Below, in pieces: positions 20,619 through 30,025 of a stretch of 64,000 bases of DNA. The stretch's first letter is position 1. The number at the start of each line of letters is the position of its first letter. A program made the translations under genes and the position numbers. The notes beneath the pieces were generated by a model that made no database searches, was not told the origin of the DNA, and saw only the letters and a program-made list of their open reading frames with translations. This stretch comes from Acidobacteriota bacterium (GTDB lineage: Bacteria > Acidobacteriota > Terriglobia > Bryobacterales > UBA6623): positions 124,001 to 188,000 of the forward strand of contig WGMB01000008.1 of assembly GCA_016125275.1 (NCBI GenBank), in the 5' to 3' direction.

Positions 20619-20945
20619 GCCAGCCAAGGTAGCAGAGCCGAGCCGGGCGGGGATCGCCTCTTCGGCGCCCCTCTCCGATTTCCGGCCTTCCGGTCGGATA
20701 GACGGCCTCCTTTTTCACGCATTGTCATGCAATCCAAACCGCGGCGCAGGCGGCGATCCGCCGGTCCGGGCAAGGGTTGCGGCCGACTAGGGCATAACCC
20801 TCGAGGGGATCAAACGATTGGCTCAGTACAGAGCCCAAAAATCCTAGTACTTTTCCATTGATCGCTACGGAAACTGGTGTTATTCTTCTCCCCGCGTCTG
20901 CCCCCTGAATCGTCCACGCAAACGTCCGCAAGCGGAGCCTGAACT
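20619..20945. other. Intergenic region before the contractile-injection operon
   Basis: 327 bases without a convincing gene, between the divergent DUF3124 gene and the sheath gene. The right half is clearly more AT-rich than its surroundings (about 20800-20890) and contains the promoter listed next. Nothing else was recognised. Confidence 0.6.
20858..20886 (+). promoter_or_regulatory. Sigma70-like promoter of the eCIS operon
   Basis: TTGATC (20858-20863), a 17-base spacer and TATTCT (20881-20886). A transcript would start near 20893, leaving a leader of about 53 bases before ATG 20946. The GCGGAG at 20932-20937 is the likely ribosome binding site. It is the only good promoter seen on the + strand for the next 35 kb. 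Confidence 0.5.
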
Positions 20946-23264
20946 ATGCCCACGATTTCCTACCCTGGCGTCTACGTCCAGGAGATTCCCTCCGGGGTTC
21001 GCTCGATCAGCGGCGTCTCCACCTCCATCGCCGCCTTCATCGGAATGTGCAAACGCGGCCCGCTGAATCGCCCCACGAGGGTACTGGGCTTCAAGGACTA
21101 CGAGCGGATCTTTGGGGACGACAAGTCGCAGGGCGAGATGACCGACCAGGTCCGCCTCTTCTTCGTCAACGGCGGCGAACAGGCCTACATCGTACGGATT
21201 GCCGACACCGCCCAAGAAGCCTCCTTCGGGCTGACGAACGCCGGCGGGGACGTGGTGCTCACGCTGACCTCGCGCGACGCCGGGCTGGATGCGAATCAGA
21301 TCCGGGCGAGGGTTGACTACAAAACCGCCAGCCCCGAGCGCACCTTCAACCTGGAGCTGTTTCGGGAGGTCTTCGACGCTAGCGGCAAGCCGCAGGTCTC
21401 GGCGTCGGAGAAGCACCCCGATCTGACGATCGACCCCAACGGAACGCGCTACGTCCAGTCGATCCTCGACCAGCAGTCGCAACTGGTGACGGCGGCGGTC
21501 AACACCGCCAACGTACAGGCGGCCGCGACGCTGAACGCATTTTCGGCCAGCGCGGCGGTCTTCGCCGACGCCGCCGCGGCCGTTACGGCGCTCACAAACG
21601 CCATCGCCGCCACCGCCGACGGCTCTGTGGGCCGCTTCCGCATCAAAGTCGGCGCGGCTCCCTGGCTAACCGTCGAGGTCGCCTCGGCTGGGCTCACCCT
21701 GGCCAACTTTGCCGCCTCGATCAACGCCCTGCTGGCGCCGCACACCGCCGTCACCGTCTCGGTTCCGGACCCGGCCGACAGCCCGTTGCGCATCGTCGCC
21801 AGCCAGTCCCAGAACGACGTGCTGATCGAGCCGGCGGCGCAGCTCGACATCACCAAGGCGCTCGGCTTCGGCGCGGGACAAGGCGGCGTGGAGGTCGGCA
21901 GCTTCTCGGCGGCGCGCCCCGCCCCGTCCGGCTTGGTCTCGGCTCTCGACGACGGCTCCGGCGATCTGGCCGCTCTGCTGAGCTTCGGCGGCGCCGCCAA
22001 GGGCTCGCTGGACGACGTGGGCGTGGCCGGCGCCGCCGCGGTCATGCCCTTCACCGTCTCCACCGCCGACATCACCTATCCCAGCGCGGCCGGCAACATG
22101 GACGCCGGCACGCAGAGCGCAAGCCCGTCGCTGCTCAACATCGCCGAGAACTTGCAAGCCATCGCCACGGCTCTCAGCGCCGGCAGCGACGACTGGCGCG
22201 CTGAGGTGCAGGGCTATCGCTTGGCGCTCATCCCCGTTTACGGCAGCTCCAGCAGCGGCGTCGGCGCGGCGTTCACCTCCGCCGGCCCTGACCTCGCCGC
22301 GGCCGGAGAGATCTTTGAGAACATCACCGGCCGCCGCGCCGCCGAGGCTCTCGGCGGCGGCAGCGACGGCAGCGTGGCGCAGGCGAGCGACTACGACGCG
22401 GCATTTCAGGCCATCGACGAGACGGTGGACCTGTTCAACCTGATGGTGCTGCCCAAGAGCGCCGACGACACCGGCTCGCCCAGCATCCGTTCGACGGTCT
22501 GGGGCGCGGCCAGCGCCTTCTGCGTCGACAAGAGGGCCTTCTTGATCGTGGACGTGGAGCCCGCCCAACAAACGCCCCAGGGGGTGCTCAACAGCCTGCA
22601 GGCGCTGCGGACGGGCGTAGTGAAGGATCACGCCGGCTTCTGGTGGCCGCAGTTGACCATCAGCAGCGACGGCGTCAGCAAGAACGTAGACCCCAGCGGC
22701 TCGATCGCCGGCCTCATGTCCCGCATCGACGGCTCGCGCGGAGTCTGGAAGGCGCCGGCCGGCCTGGAAGCCGCCATCCTGGGCATCCAAGGCGTACGCG
22801 TGCCCATGTCCGATGCCCAGAACGGCCTGCTCAACCCGCAGGCCGCCAACGCGATTCGGTCCTTTCCGGCCGGAGTGGTGAGTTGGGGCGCGCGAACCAT
22901 GGACGGCTTCGACAACTCCGGCAACACCGACTATCGCTACGTCCCGGTCCGGCGCTTCGCGCTCTTCATCGAGGAGAGCCTGCGGCGCGGCCTGCAGTTC
23001 GCGGTGTTCGAACCCAATGACGAGCCGCTGTGGGCGCAGATTCGGCTCGCCGCCGGCGCGTTCATGAACGGCCTGTTCCGCAAGGGCGCCTTCGCGGGAC
23101 GCACCGCCAGCGACGCCTACTTCGTGAAGGCCGACTCGGAGACCACCACGGCGACCGACCAGAACCTCGGCGTCGTGAACGTGCTGGTCGGCTTCGCGCC
23201 GCTCAAGCCCGCCGAATTCATCGTCCTCTCCCTGCAACAGAAGGCCGGCCAGGTGCAGGTCTAG
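20946..23264 (+). CDS. eCIS contractile sheath protein (Afp2-4/Pvc2-4 type)
   Basis: 772 residues. The N-terminus is diagnostic of phage/CIS sheath proteins: ISYPGVYVQEIPSG at residues 3-16, VSTSIAAFIGMCKRGPLNRP, then a domain built around RLFFVNGGEQAYIVRI. The C-terminal sheath core (about residue 480 on) includes VDLFNLMVLPK, RFALFIEESLRRGLQFAVFEPND, and a closing strand FVLVGFAPLKPAEFIVLSLQQ-like segment used for inter-subunit linkage. Between residues about 170 and 430 is an Ala/Asp/Ser-rich insertion making it longer than the roughly 350-450 residues of simple sheaths. It polymerises around the inner tube and contracts to drive it. Only one sheath gene is present, while Afp and PVC carry three. 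Confidence 0.93.
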   Translation: MPTISYPGVYVQEIPSGVRSISGVSTSIAAFIGMCKRGPLNRPTRVLGFKDYERIFGDDKSQGEMTDQVRLFFVNGGEQAYIVRIADTAQEASFGLTNAGGDVVLTLTSRDAGLDANQIRARVDYKTASPERTFNLELFREVFDASGKPQVSASEKHPDLTIDPNGTRYVQSILDQQSQLVTAAVNTANVQAAATLNAFSASAAVFADAAAAVTALTNAIAATADGSVGRFRIKVGAAPWLTVEVASAGLTLANFAASINALLAPHTAVTVSVPDPADSPLRIVASQSQNDVLIEPAAQLDITKALGFGAGQGGVEVGSFSAARPAPSGLVSALDDGSGDLAALLSFGGAAKGSLDDVGVAGAAAVMPFTVSTADITYPSAAGNMDAGTQSASPSLLNIAENLQAIATALSAGSDDWRAEVQGYRLALIPVYGSSSSGVGAAFTSAGPDLAAAGEIFENITGRRAAEALGGGSDGSVAQASDYDAAFQAIDETVDLFNLMVLPKSADDTGSPSIRSTVWGAASAFCVDKRAFLIVDVEPAQQTPQGVLNSLQALRTGVVKDHAGFWWPQLTISSDGVSKNVDPSGSIAGLMSRIDGSRGVWKAPAGLEAAILGIQGVRVPMSDAQNGLLNPQAANAIRSFPAGVVSWGARTMDGFDNSGNTDYRYVPVRRFALFIEESLRRGLQFAVFEPNDEPLWAQIRLAAGAFMNGLFRKGAFAGRTASDAYFVKADSETTTATDQNLGVVNVLVGFAPLKPAEFIVLSLQQKAGQVQV

Positions 23265-23297
23265 TCCGCCGCTCAGAGAGCCACAAGGAAGCGCGTC

Positions 23298-23801
23298 ATG
23301 GCGAGTTTCACCAAGAACACACGCATCGATCCGTACAAGAACTTCAAGTTTCTGCTCTTCTTCGAGGGCCGCCAGGACCCCGTGGCCGGCATCAGCAAGG
23401 TGAGCCCCCTCAAGCGGACGACCGAAGTCGTCAGCCACCGGGACGGCGGCGACCTGAGCACGCCCCGGCATTCTCCCGGCTCCTCGAAGTTCGAAGCCAT
23501 CACCTTCGAGCGCGGCGTGACCTTCGATCGGGACTTCGAGGAGTGGGCCAACCTCGTCTACAGCACCGAGGGCGACCCGGCCGTGTCGCTCAAGAACTAC
23601 AAGCGCAACCTCCTGCTGAAAGTGAACAATCTGCAGGGGACGCCGGTGCGCTCCTACAAGGTCTACCGCTGTTGGGTGTCGGAGTACACGGCCCTGCCCG
23701 AGCTCGACGCCAACGCCAACGCCGTGATGATGGAGTCCATCGTCGTGCAGAACGAAGGCTGGGAGCGGGATCAGGACGTCAAGGAGCAGCCGGAAACCTA
23801 G
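23298..23801 (+). CDS. eCIS inner tube protein (gp19-like, Afp1/5 type)
   Basis: 167 residues. It matches the conserved phage-tail tube family (T4 gp19-like): DPYKNFKFLLFFEGRQDPVAG near the start, ISKVSPLKRTTEVVSHRDGGD, a TFERGVTFDRDFEEWAN segment and YKVYRCWVSEYTALPELDANAN near the C-terminus. It forms the hexameric rings of the rigid tube inside the sheath. It lies 33 bases after the sheath gene with an AGGAAG ribosome binding site. Only one tube gene of this type is present; a divergent tube-domain protein occurs later, at 29316. Confidence 0.92.
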   Translation: MASFTKNTRIDPYKNFKFLLFFEGRQDPVAGISKVSPLKRTTEVVSHRDGGDLSTPRHSPGSSKFEAITFERGVTFDRDFEEWANLVYSTEGDPAVSLKNYKRNLLLKVNNLQGTPVRSYKVYRCWVSEYTALPELDANANAVMMESIVVQNEGWERDQDVKEQPET

Positions 23802-23853
23802 GCGGCGCTGACGCGGCTCCGAAGAGGGCTCGAAGCGGACGGGAAGGACGCTC

Positions 23854-24639
23854 ATGGTATCGGTTCGTCTCATGCAAGGACTCACCGGCGGGGAGGCCTC
23901 GCCGCGGTATGTCGCGCTCCGCGAGATCCGCGGCGAGGAAGAGTTGGCGGACCTCTCTCCGGCGGCGTTGGTGGAGAAGCTGGTCGTGGCCGACGGCTCC
24001 GCGCCGCTGGACGCCTTGTCGTTGTCCGACCAGGACCGCCTGCTCGAGGAGGTGTATCGCAACCTTTACGGCGCCGAGGTCGGCTGCCACGCCGTCTGCG
24101 TCGCCTGCGGCAAGGCCTTTGAGATGAGCTTCTCGCTCGATGACTGGATTCGCTCCCTGGTCGCCGACGACGATCCGGGAGTTCGGTCCGTCGGCGACGG
24201 TACTTTCGATCTGCCGCAGCAGGACGGGCTGGAGCGGGTGCGTTTTCGGCTGCCGACCGAAGTCGACGTGGCCCGCGCCGCAGCCGGCGACGAGGCCGAA
24301 GCGGCGCGCGCGCTGCGGAGCCTGTGCGTGCTGGAAGGCGACTCGGAAGACCCCCGTCTGGACGCCGCGATGGCCCGCGTGGGGCCTCTGCTCGACGACG
24401 AGATCGAGGCCGAGTGCGCCCACTGCGGCGCCTCTCAGACCGTGGCGTTCCGGCTGGCGGACTACCTGCTGGCGTCTTTGCGGCGGGAGCGGCCGCTGGT
24501 GTTGCGGGAGGTCCACTGTCTGGCCCGCAGCTACCACTGGTCCCGCCCGGACATCCTGTCGATGCCGCGCTCGTTTCGGCGCGAGCACGTGCGGCTGGTT
24601 CTGGCTGAGACCGAGCAGGGGGATCGCTCGTGGCTGTAG
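23854..24639 (+). CDS. eCIS-associated double-CxxC protein
   Basis: 261 residues, no named family recognised. Two CxxC pairs stand out, C82/C85 (CVAC) and C188/C191 (CAHC), about 100 residues apart. Each sits in a short beta-hairpin context (AVCVACGKAFEMSF; AECAHCGASQTVAF), suggesting a structural zinc site or two half-knuckles. The end (REVHCLARSYHWSRPDILSMP) is like T4 gp28-type baseplate hub chaperone proteins that follow tube genes in large tailed phages. From this position I infer an assembly factor or hub component. Start ATG 23854 follows a GGAAGGA site. Confidence 0.6.
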   Translation: MVSVRLMQGLTGGEASPRYVALREIRGEEELADLSPAALVEKLVVADGSAPLDALSLSDQDRLLEEVYRNLYGAEVGCHAVCVACGKAFEMSFSLDDWIRSLVADDDPGVRSVGDGTFDLPQQDGLERVRFRLPTEVDVARAAAGDEAEAARALRSLCVLEGDSEDPRLDAAMARVGPLLDDEIEAECAHCGASQTVAFRLADYLLASLRRERPLVLREVHCLARSYHWSRPDILSMPRSFRREHVRLVLAETEQGDRSWL

Positions 24640-25592
24640 GCTACCTCTCCCGTGTCGCTCGCCGAGCCTCGGAGCCGCCCGGAGCGGCTCCGGCTCGGCC
24701 GGGCTTGGGTTCGGTCCGGCCGGCGACGCCCAGCCGCTCTCCGCTGGCTGAAGCCGACCAGCGCCTGCACTTGGATATGAGCCTGACGGCTCCGCTGGCC
24801 GGCACGAGCGAGCCGCCGGAGGCGGCGGGGATCGAGGAGATAGCGACGGAGGTTCCCGCCGCGCGCCCCCTCGGCGCACCAGCGGCGCAGGGTCAACCCG
24901 CCAATGCCGGCCGGCCCGCTCCCGCGCGGCAAACGCGGCGGCCCGCAGGCGAAGCCTCCCGGCCCGCTTCGCCGAGCGCCCCCTGGCGCGGTCGACTCCC
25001 CGAAGCATCGTCGACAGCCTCGGAGGGCCCCAGAGTGCACCGGGACGCGATGGCGCCCCGCCGCGTCCCGCCCGACGCTACGTCGCATCAGTCCGAAGCC
25101 CGAGCCGTCGTACGCCCGGCCGGCCCCGCGTCCGAAGCGGCGCAACCGCCCGAGCCCCCGGCAAGAAGCCCGGCCCCCGACAAGAGCTTCGACCCCTCCG
25201 ACGCTCGTATCGATCGGATGTTCGACGCCTTGCGGTCGGCCCAGCGTTGGGTTTCAACGCCTCCGGCCGAAGCCTCCGAGCCTGCCGACGCACCGCGCCG
25301 GAGCGGGCCCAAGCCCTCTCGCAGCGCCCCTGCCGAGCCGTCTCAGACCCCGGTCCAGCCGTCCGCCCAGGCGATGCAGCCGGCCGTGACGCTCGCCGAG
25401 ACCCGCGCCCTGCGCGCCGCCGTCCAGAAGGTCCAACCGCTGACGCGGGTGGAGATCGGCAGCATCGAAGTCGAAGTCGTGGCGCCGACGCGTCCGCCCG
25501 TTGCGCCCGCGCCCAGAGCCCTGCCCCGCGGCTCCGGCGCGCCCGCCTTCAGCGCCCGCAGCGCCCCTTCATTCGGTTGGAGGCAACGCTAA
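24630..25592 (+). CDS. Pro/Ala-rich low-complexity protein in the eCIS operon
   Basis: 320 residues from GTG 24630, overlapping the upstream stop by ten bases with an AGGGGG site ahead of it. The protein is dominated by Pro, Ala, Arg and Ser without repeats, and is probably disordered for residues 1-240. The only ordered-looking part is near the C-terminus (LAETRALRAAVQKVQPLTRVEIGSIEVEVVAP). No family is recognised. Comparable Pro-rich proteins follow the gp28-like gene in some eCIS loci. Third-position GC bias agrees with coding in this frame, and the tight coupling on both sides supports a real gene. Role unknown; a linker or tether is possible. Confidence 0.6.
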   Translation: MAVGYLSRVARRASEPPGAAPARPGLGSVRPATPSRSPLAEADQRLHLDMSLTAPLAGTSEPPEAAGIEEIATEVPAARPLGAPAAQGQPANAGRPAPARQTRRPAGEASRPASPSAPWRGRLPEASSTASEGPRVHRDAMAPRRVPPDATSHQSEARAVVRPAGPASEAAQPPEPPARSPAPDKSFDPSDARIDRMFDALRSAQRWVSTPPAEASEPADAPRRSGPKPSRSAPAEPSQTPVQPSAQAMQPAVTLAETRALRAAVQKVQPLTRVEIGSIEVEVVAPTRPPVAPAPRALPRGSGAPAFSARSAPSFGWRQR

Positions 25593-25595
25593 GCC

Positions 25596-27017
25596 ATGCC
25601 GCTGGCGGACATCTCCCGGGCCACCGAAACCCTCACCACCCTCATCCGACAGGTGCTGGCGAGGGATTCCGGCATCAGCCCGTTCGACGTCTCCGCCGCC
25701 CCGCCCGAGGACGAGACCAACGCCTCGCCCAACTACATCAGCGTCTACCTGTTCCACATCGCCGAGGACCCCCACAGCCGCAACTTCACGACGACGGCCG
25801 CCATGACGGCCCCCTCGCCCGTGCAGCAGACGCCCATGGGCCTAGTCCTCAACTACGTGGTCACGGCGCGCAGCACCACCGGCGCCGGCGCGGACCGGAC
25901 CATCACCGAACAGCGCATGCTCGGGTACGTCGCGCGAGCCTTGCACGACTATCCGGTCATTGACGACTCCACCGTCATCCCTTCCATCCCTCCGGCGCCG
26001 CCCAATCCGCCGCTGCTGCAGACCTCCAACCTGCAAGGCACGGGGAACGTCTTCCACCTGACCCTCCGACCGGTGACGATCGACGATGCAGTCAACTTCT
26101 GGAGCGCCGAGCAGGAGCTGACGGCGCGGCTGTCGCTGTTCTACGAGATGCGGGTGGTGATGCTGCAAACGCCGCCCGCGGTCGGCGGCGCGCCGCCGGT
26201 GCTGTCGCTGTCCGAGTTGGTCTCAGTGAGTGGCCGGCTGACGCTGTCGAGCGTACGCAGCCTGCTGGGCTTCGCGCTGCCGCCCGGGCACCCGTTGGCC
26301 GATCCCGGCTCGCCGTTCCGCTTCATCGACTGCAATCCGGCCCGGGCGGCCCTGTTTCCGCCGGGCGCTCCGCCGCCGAGCGTGCCGCCGGAGAACAATC
26401 GCTTCACGTTCGAGGGGGCGGGATTGCGGGGCGACCGCACCTGGGTGTCTCTGTTTGGCCCCGCCGGCGAGGGGCCCGGAGCGCCTGCCGACCGCCGCGT
26501 CCGCTTCCGAGCCGATCAGCCTGATCCCGCCAATGTCGACTGGGCGATCGAGGTCGACGGTGTACGCATCGCCTTGGCCGCACGGATGACGCTGCTCGGC
26601 GACAACGGCGTCAGCTACTCCATCTACCCCGGCGTCTACCGCGCCCGTGTAATCGTGGGGACCCAGATTGGCGAAGGGCCCGCACCGCGCTTCCTGGAGC
26701 AGTCGAGCGCCGATTGCGGCTTCGCCATCGTCCCGCAGATCGAAGCCGTGTTTCCCCTGGGTGGACCGCCCAATGCGCGCCAGTTCCGCATCACCTTATA
26801 CGGAGCCTATTTGCGCGACGAGCTCGAGGTCCGCCTGAGCGTGGCGGGCCAGGCGCTGCGCCGCGACCCGAACCCCGCCGTCGCCGGCAATTTCAACTTT
26901 GCATCGGGCTCGGCGGACATCGACTTCGCTGTCGATACGACGGCGCTCGCCTCGCCGATCGCGCTGCAGCTCATGATCAACGGGGCCGAAGCGCCGCCGG
27001 CCTGGGGGGTCTTCTGA
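25596..27017 (+). CDS. eCIS cap/sheath terminator, DUF4255 (Pvc16/Afp16 type)
   Basis: 473 residues. The N-terminal 190 residues match DUF4255/Pvc16_N: ISRATETLTTLIRQVL, NYISVYLFHIAEDPHSRN, PMGLVLNYVVTARS, MLGYVARALHDYPV. The C-terminal half carries two immunoglobulin-like beta domains (about 270-370 and 380-473), as in longer members. Afp16 and its relatives cap the distal end of tube and sheath and set particle length. The gene precedes the AAA+ ATPase, the usual eCIS neighbourhood, and overlaps it by one base (TGATG). Confidence 0.85.
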   Translation: MPLADISRATETLTTLIRQVLARDSGISPFDVSAAPPEDETNASPNYISVYLFHIAEDPHSRNFTTTAAMTAPSPVQQTPMGLVLNYVVTARSTTGAGADRTITEQRMLGYVARALHDYPVIDDSTVIPSIPPAPPNPPLLQTSNLQGTGNVFHLTLRPVTIDDAVNFWSAEQELTARLSLFYEMRVVMLQTPPAVGGAPPVLSLSELVSVSGRLTLSSVRSLLGFALPPGHPLADPGSPFRFIDCNPARAALFPPGAPPPSVPPENNRFTFEGAGLRGDRTWVSLFGPAGEGPGAPADRRVRFRADQPDPANVDWAIEVDGVRIALAARMTLLGDNGVSYSIYPGVYRARVIVGTQIGEGPAPRFLEQSSADCGFAIVPQIEAVFPLGGPPNARQFRITLYGAYLRDELEVRLSVAGQALRRDPNPAVAGNFNFASGSADIDFAVDTTALASPIALQLMINGAEAPPAWGVF

Positions 27018-29074
27018 TGGCCGCCGCTCCCGGAGTCCTGACGATGCCCGCCTCCGAAGCGCCCGCCTCGGCGCTCGAAGCCGTGCTGGCCCGCGTCCGG
27101 GCTCTGTGCCGACGCCGCCTGCTCTGGCTCGAGCGGCTGGAGTCCGAAGCGGCTTCCGAACCGGCCGGAAACCGCCTGCATCGCGCGCTGTGCGACGCCG
27201 ACGCGCCCGAAGCCGAGCGGGCCTTCCTGGCCAAGAACGCCAAAGCCGAGGAGCTGGCGCGGCTGGCCGAGCGCTACCAGTCCTGGATTCTCGAGCAAAC
27301 CTCGAACCGGCTGCGGCGGCTGGCCGAGGCGCTGGGGCTGGAGCGGCCGGAGATCGACCTGCTGCAAGTCTGCTTGGCTTCGAGCGTCGACCCGGCGCTG
27401 GCCGAGGTCTACGGCGCCCTGAGCGGCCTGGCCGGGCGAGCCGCCCCGACCGAGCCGCTGGCCGCCCGGCTGTGCGGCTACGGGCGCGGCGCCCTGTGGA
27501 GCCCGGCGGGGGCTCTGGCCCGCTGGCAGGTGCTCGAAGCCGACGAGCCCGCGCCGGGAGAATCCGCCGCGCTGCGCGTCGACCCCTATGTGCTCAGCTA
27601 TCTGCAAGGCGGCTCCGAGCTCGACCCGGAGCTGCTGACCTGCTGCTCCTCGCGGCGAGCGTCCGAACAGCCGCTCGAGGGTTGGCCGGTCGACGAGATG
27701 GCCGGCCGCATCGCCGCCGCCGTCGCCCGCGGCGTGCCCAGCCGCGTGCAGCTCGTCGGTCCCCCTCTGAGCGGGCGCCGCAGCCTCGCCGCCGTCCTGT
27801 CGGCGACCCTGGAGAGCCCCCTCGTCATCGTCGACACCGCCCGGGTCGATCCAGCCCTGTGGGACAAGGTGCGCACCCGCGTGCACCGCCAAGCGCTGCT
27901 GCATGGCTGTTCGGTCGCCTGGATGGGGTCGGACGCCCGCCGCGGGCTCGACGCCGAGCCCGGCCTGCTCCCGCTGGAAATGACGATCCTGGAGTCGACC
28001 GACGACTTGGCGCCGGCCATCGGCTGGCACGAAGAGCGCTTCCAGATGCCTCGTCTGTCGAGCGCTCAGCGCCGCGCGCTGTGGCTGCTCTTCATCCCGA
28101 GCGCCCGGGTCTGGCCGGAGGAGCAGTTGCGGAGCCTCGCGGAACGCTTCGCTGCGACCGTGGGAGAGATCGCCCACGTAGCCGCCCAGGGGACGGACCG
28201 CTACGAGGAAGTCCGCCGGCTGGCCCGCGAGCTCTCGCGCGGCAAGCTCGGCGAGCTGGCGACGCTGGTCGATTGCCCGTTCAGTCGAGACGATCTGCAT
28301 CTGCCTGCCGACTTGCGGAAGCTGCTCGACGAGTTCCTGTTCGAAGCCCGCGAACGCGTCCGGTTCTGGGAGAGACCTGAAGCCCGCCGTCTGTTTCCGC
28401 GCGGCGTGGGATTGATCGGGTTGATGGCCGGACCGCCCGGCACCGGCAAGACCATGGCCGCCCAGGTCATCGCCGCCGAGCTCGGGCTGGACCTGTTCCG
28501 GATCGACCTGGCCTCCACGGTCAACAAATACATCGGAGAGACGGCCAAGAACCTGCGCAGGGTCTTCGCGCGCGCCGCCGAGATGAACGCCGTGCTGCTG
28601 TTCGACGAAGCCGACGCCCTGTTCTCCAAACGCACCGACGTGCGGGACTCGCACGACCGCTACGCCAACGCTGACACGAACTATCTGTTGCAGCTCGTCG
28701 AAGACTACCCCGGGGTGGCGCTACTGGCGACGAACAAGCGCCAGAACCTGGACGAGGCCTTCGTCCGCCGCGTGCGCTACGTACTGTACTTTCCACGGCC
28801 CGAGCCGCCGCAGCGCTTGGCGATCTGGCGGCAACTCGTCTCCGAGCTGGCCGGAGCCGAGGCCGCGGCGCGGCTTGAAGAGGACCTACACAAGTTGGCT
28901 TACGCCGAAGCGCTCACGGGCGCGCAGATCAAGAATGCGGTGCTGGCCGCCGTCTTCCTGGCGCAGCAGGCGGGCCGGGCGCCGGCGATCGAGGACGTTC
29001 ACAGAGGCCTGGAACGGGAGCTGTCGAACCAGGGCCGCAGCCTTTCGATCGACCGCTCCGGAGGGGGCGCATGA
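27017..29074 (+). CDS. eCIS AAA+ ATPase (Pvc15/Afp15 type)
   Basis: 685 residues from the ATG in the TGATG overlap at 27017. The first 400 residues are a poorly conserved, helical recognition region with a degenerate AAA domain (QLVGPPLSGRRSLAAVLS near residue 250). The canonical AAA+ module follows: Walker A GPPGTGKT at 472-479, Walker B LLFDEADALF with D530/E531, sensor LLATNKRQNLDEAFVRRVRY and a C-terminal helical lid. It resembles the classical ATPase of eCIS loci, thought to assist assembly or disassembly of the particle in the cytosol. The next gene starts in its stop codon (ATGA). Confidence 0.92.
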   Translation: MAAAPGVLTMPASEAPASALEAVLARVRALCRRRLLWLERLESEAASEPAGNRLHRALCDADAPEAERAFLAKNAKAEELARLAERYQSWILEQTSNRLRRLAEALGLERPEIDLLQVCLASSVDPALAEVYGALSGLAGRAAPTEPLAARLCGYGRGALWSPAGALARWQVLEADEPAPGESAALRVDPYVLSYLQGGSELDPELLTCCSSRRASEQPLEGWPVDEMAGRIAAAVARGVPSRVQLVGPPLSGRRSLAAVLSATLESPLVIVDTARVDPALWDKVRTRVHRQALLHGCSVAWMGSDARRGLDAEPGLLPLEMTILESTDDLAPAIGWHEERFQMPRLSSAQRRALWLLFIPSARVWPEEQLRSLAERFAATVGEIAHVAAQGTDRYEEVRRLARELSRGKLGELATLVDCPFSRDDLHLPADLRKLLDEFLFEARERVRFWERPEARRLFPRGVGLIGLMAGPPGTGKTMAAQVIAAELGLDLFRIDLASTVNKYIGETAKNLRRVFARAAEMNAVLLFDEADALFSKRTDVRDSHDRYANADTNYLLQLVEDYPGVALLATNKRQNLDEAFVRRVRYVLYFPRPEPPQRLAIWRQLVSELAGAEAAARLEEDLHKLAYAEALTGAQIKNAVLAAVFLAQQAGRAPAIEDVHRGLERELSNQGRSLSIDRSGGGA

Positions 29075-29316
29075 ACAAGCAGATCCAGATCCAGCGCTTG
29101 CGCTTGCGAGTGCCCGCAGCCCAAGCCGGCAACCCGCAGGCTCTGGCCGCCGAGGTGGCGCGTCATCTGGCCGGCGCGGCCGGCGGCTGGGCCCCGGGCC
29201 GGGTGGAGTCGATCCGCGCGCAGGTTCCCGCCGGTAGCGCCGCGGCCGGCGGCGTGGCGCGCTCGATCGCGGGCGCAGTACAAAGCTCGATGGGCAAGCG
29301 AGGCGGAAAGAGCTGA
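29071..29316 (+). CDS. Small eCIS protein of unknown function
   Basis: 81 residues. It begins in an ATGA overlap with the ATPase gene and ends in a TGATG overlap with the next gene, so it is certainly part of the operon. The sequence starts with basic beta-strand-like IQIQRLRLRVP, followed by an Ala/Gly-rich helical part (ALAAEVARHLAGAAGG) and a basic C-terminus (GKRGGKS). No family is recognised. Small proteins of this kind lie between the ATPase and the tube-initiator gene in other eCIS clusters, which is suggestive of a baseplate or assembly role. Confidence 0.65.
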   Translation: MNKQIQIQRLRLRVPAAQAGNPQALAAEVARHLAGAAGGWAPGRVESIRAQVPAGSAAAGGVARSIAGAVQSSMGKRGGKS

Positions 29317-30011
29317 TGGCCGAGACGGGATACAGCGGCAGCCCTCACTTGGTGCGCGGCGCCATCGTGCAGCTCATCGACGACGTCATCGGCGTCGTCC
29401 CCAACATCATTCCGTTCCAGTACAACCCCGAAACCGTCACCCGCACGATGACGCCCTGGAACCCCTTCGAGGTCGAGCAGAGCGGCCGCGGACAGATCGC
29501 CCCCACCGCGCAACCGTTCGATCCCAAGGAGCAGATCACGATCGAGGTCCACTTCAACGCCGCCGACCAGCTCGAAGATGGCGATCCGGTGGCTCAGACC
29601 GTCGGCGTGGCCGACCGCATCGCCGCCGTCGAGAAGCTGCTGTTCCCCTCCGCGGGTCTGATCGGCGACCTGATCGCGGCCGTCGGCGAGATCGCCGGCA
29701 ATCCGCCCCCGCCCAAACGGCTCAGCGTGCCCATCGCGCTGCTGATCTGGGGCCCGGGCCGTATTCTGCCGGTACGTGTGACCAGCTACAGCATCGAGGA
29801 GACGACCTTTCTGCCGTCCTTGCAGCCGCTGATGGCGAAAGTCAGTCTCACGCTCGAAGTGCTCACGCCGGACGTCTTCCGCTGCGAGTCGGGTCCGGCG
29901 ATCGAGCTGGCCATTGCCGCCTACCGCTTCTACCGGCTGCAACAGAGCGCCTTGGCCATAGCGAACGGCGCGCGCAACGCGGCGCAGGCGCTGAGCCTGC
30001 TGCCGTTCTAG
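29316..30011 (+). CDS. CIS tube-domain baseplate protein (Afp7 N-terminal half)
   Basis: 231 residues. The stretch IIPFQYNPETVTRTMTP is the hallmark of the CIS_tube family (N-terminal domain of Afp7/Pvc7-type proteins, related to phage gp53/gp54). Other conserved parts are ITIEVHFNAADQLEDGDP, PVRVTSYSIEETTFLPSLQPLMAKVSLTLEVL and a helical tail. It would join the hub to the first tube ring. In many systems this domain is fused to a LysM domain; here the LysM-like part is the separate next gene. Confidence 0.85.
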   Translation: MAETGYSGSPHLVRGAIVQLIDDVIGVVPNIIPFQYNPETVTRTMTPWNPFEVEQSGRGQIAPTAQPFDPKEQITIEVHFNAADQLEDGDPVAQTVGVADRIAAVEKLLFPSAGLIGDLIAAVGEIAGNPPPPKRLSVPIALLIWGPGRILPVRVTSYSIEETTFLPSLQPLMAKVSLTLEVLTPDVFRCESGPAIELAIAAYRFYRLQQSALAIANGARNAAQALSLLPF

Positions 30012-30025
30012 AGGAGGGATGAAAC

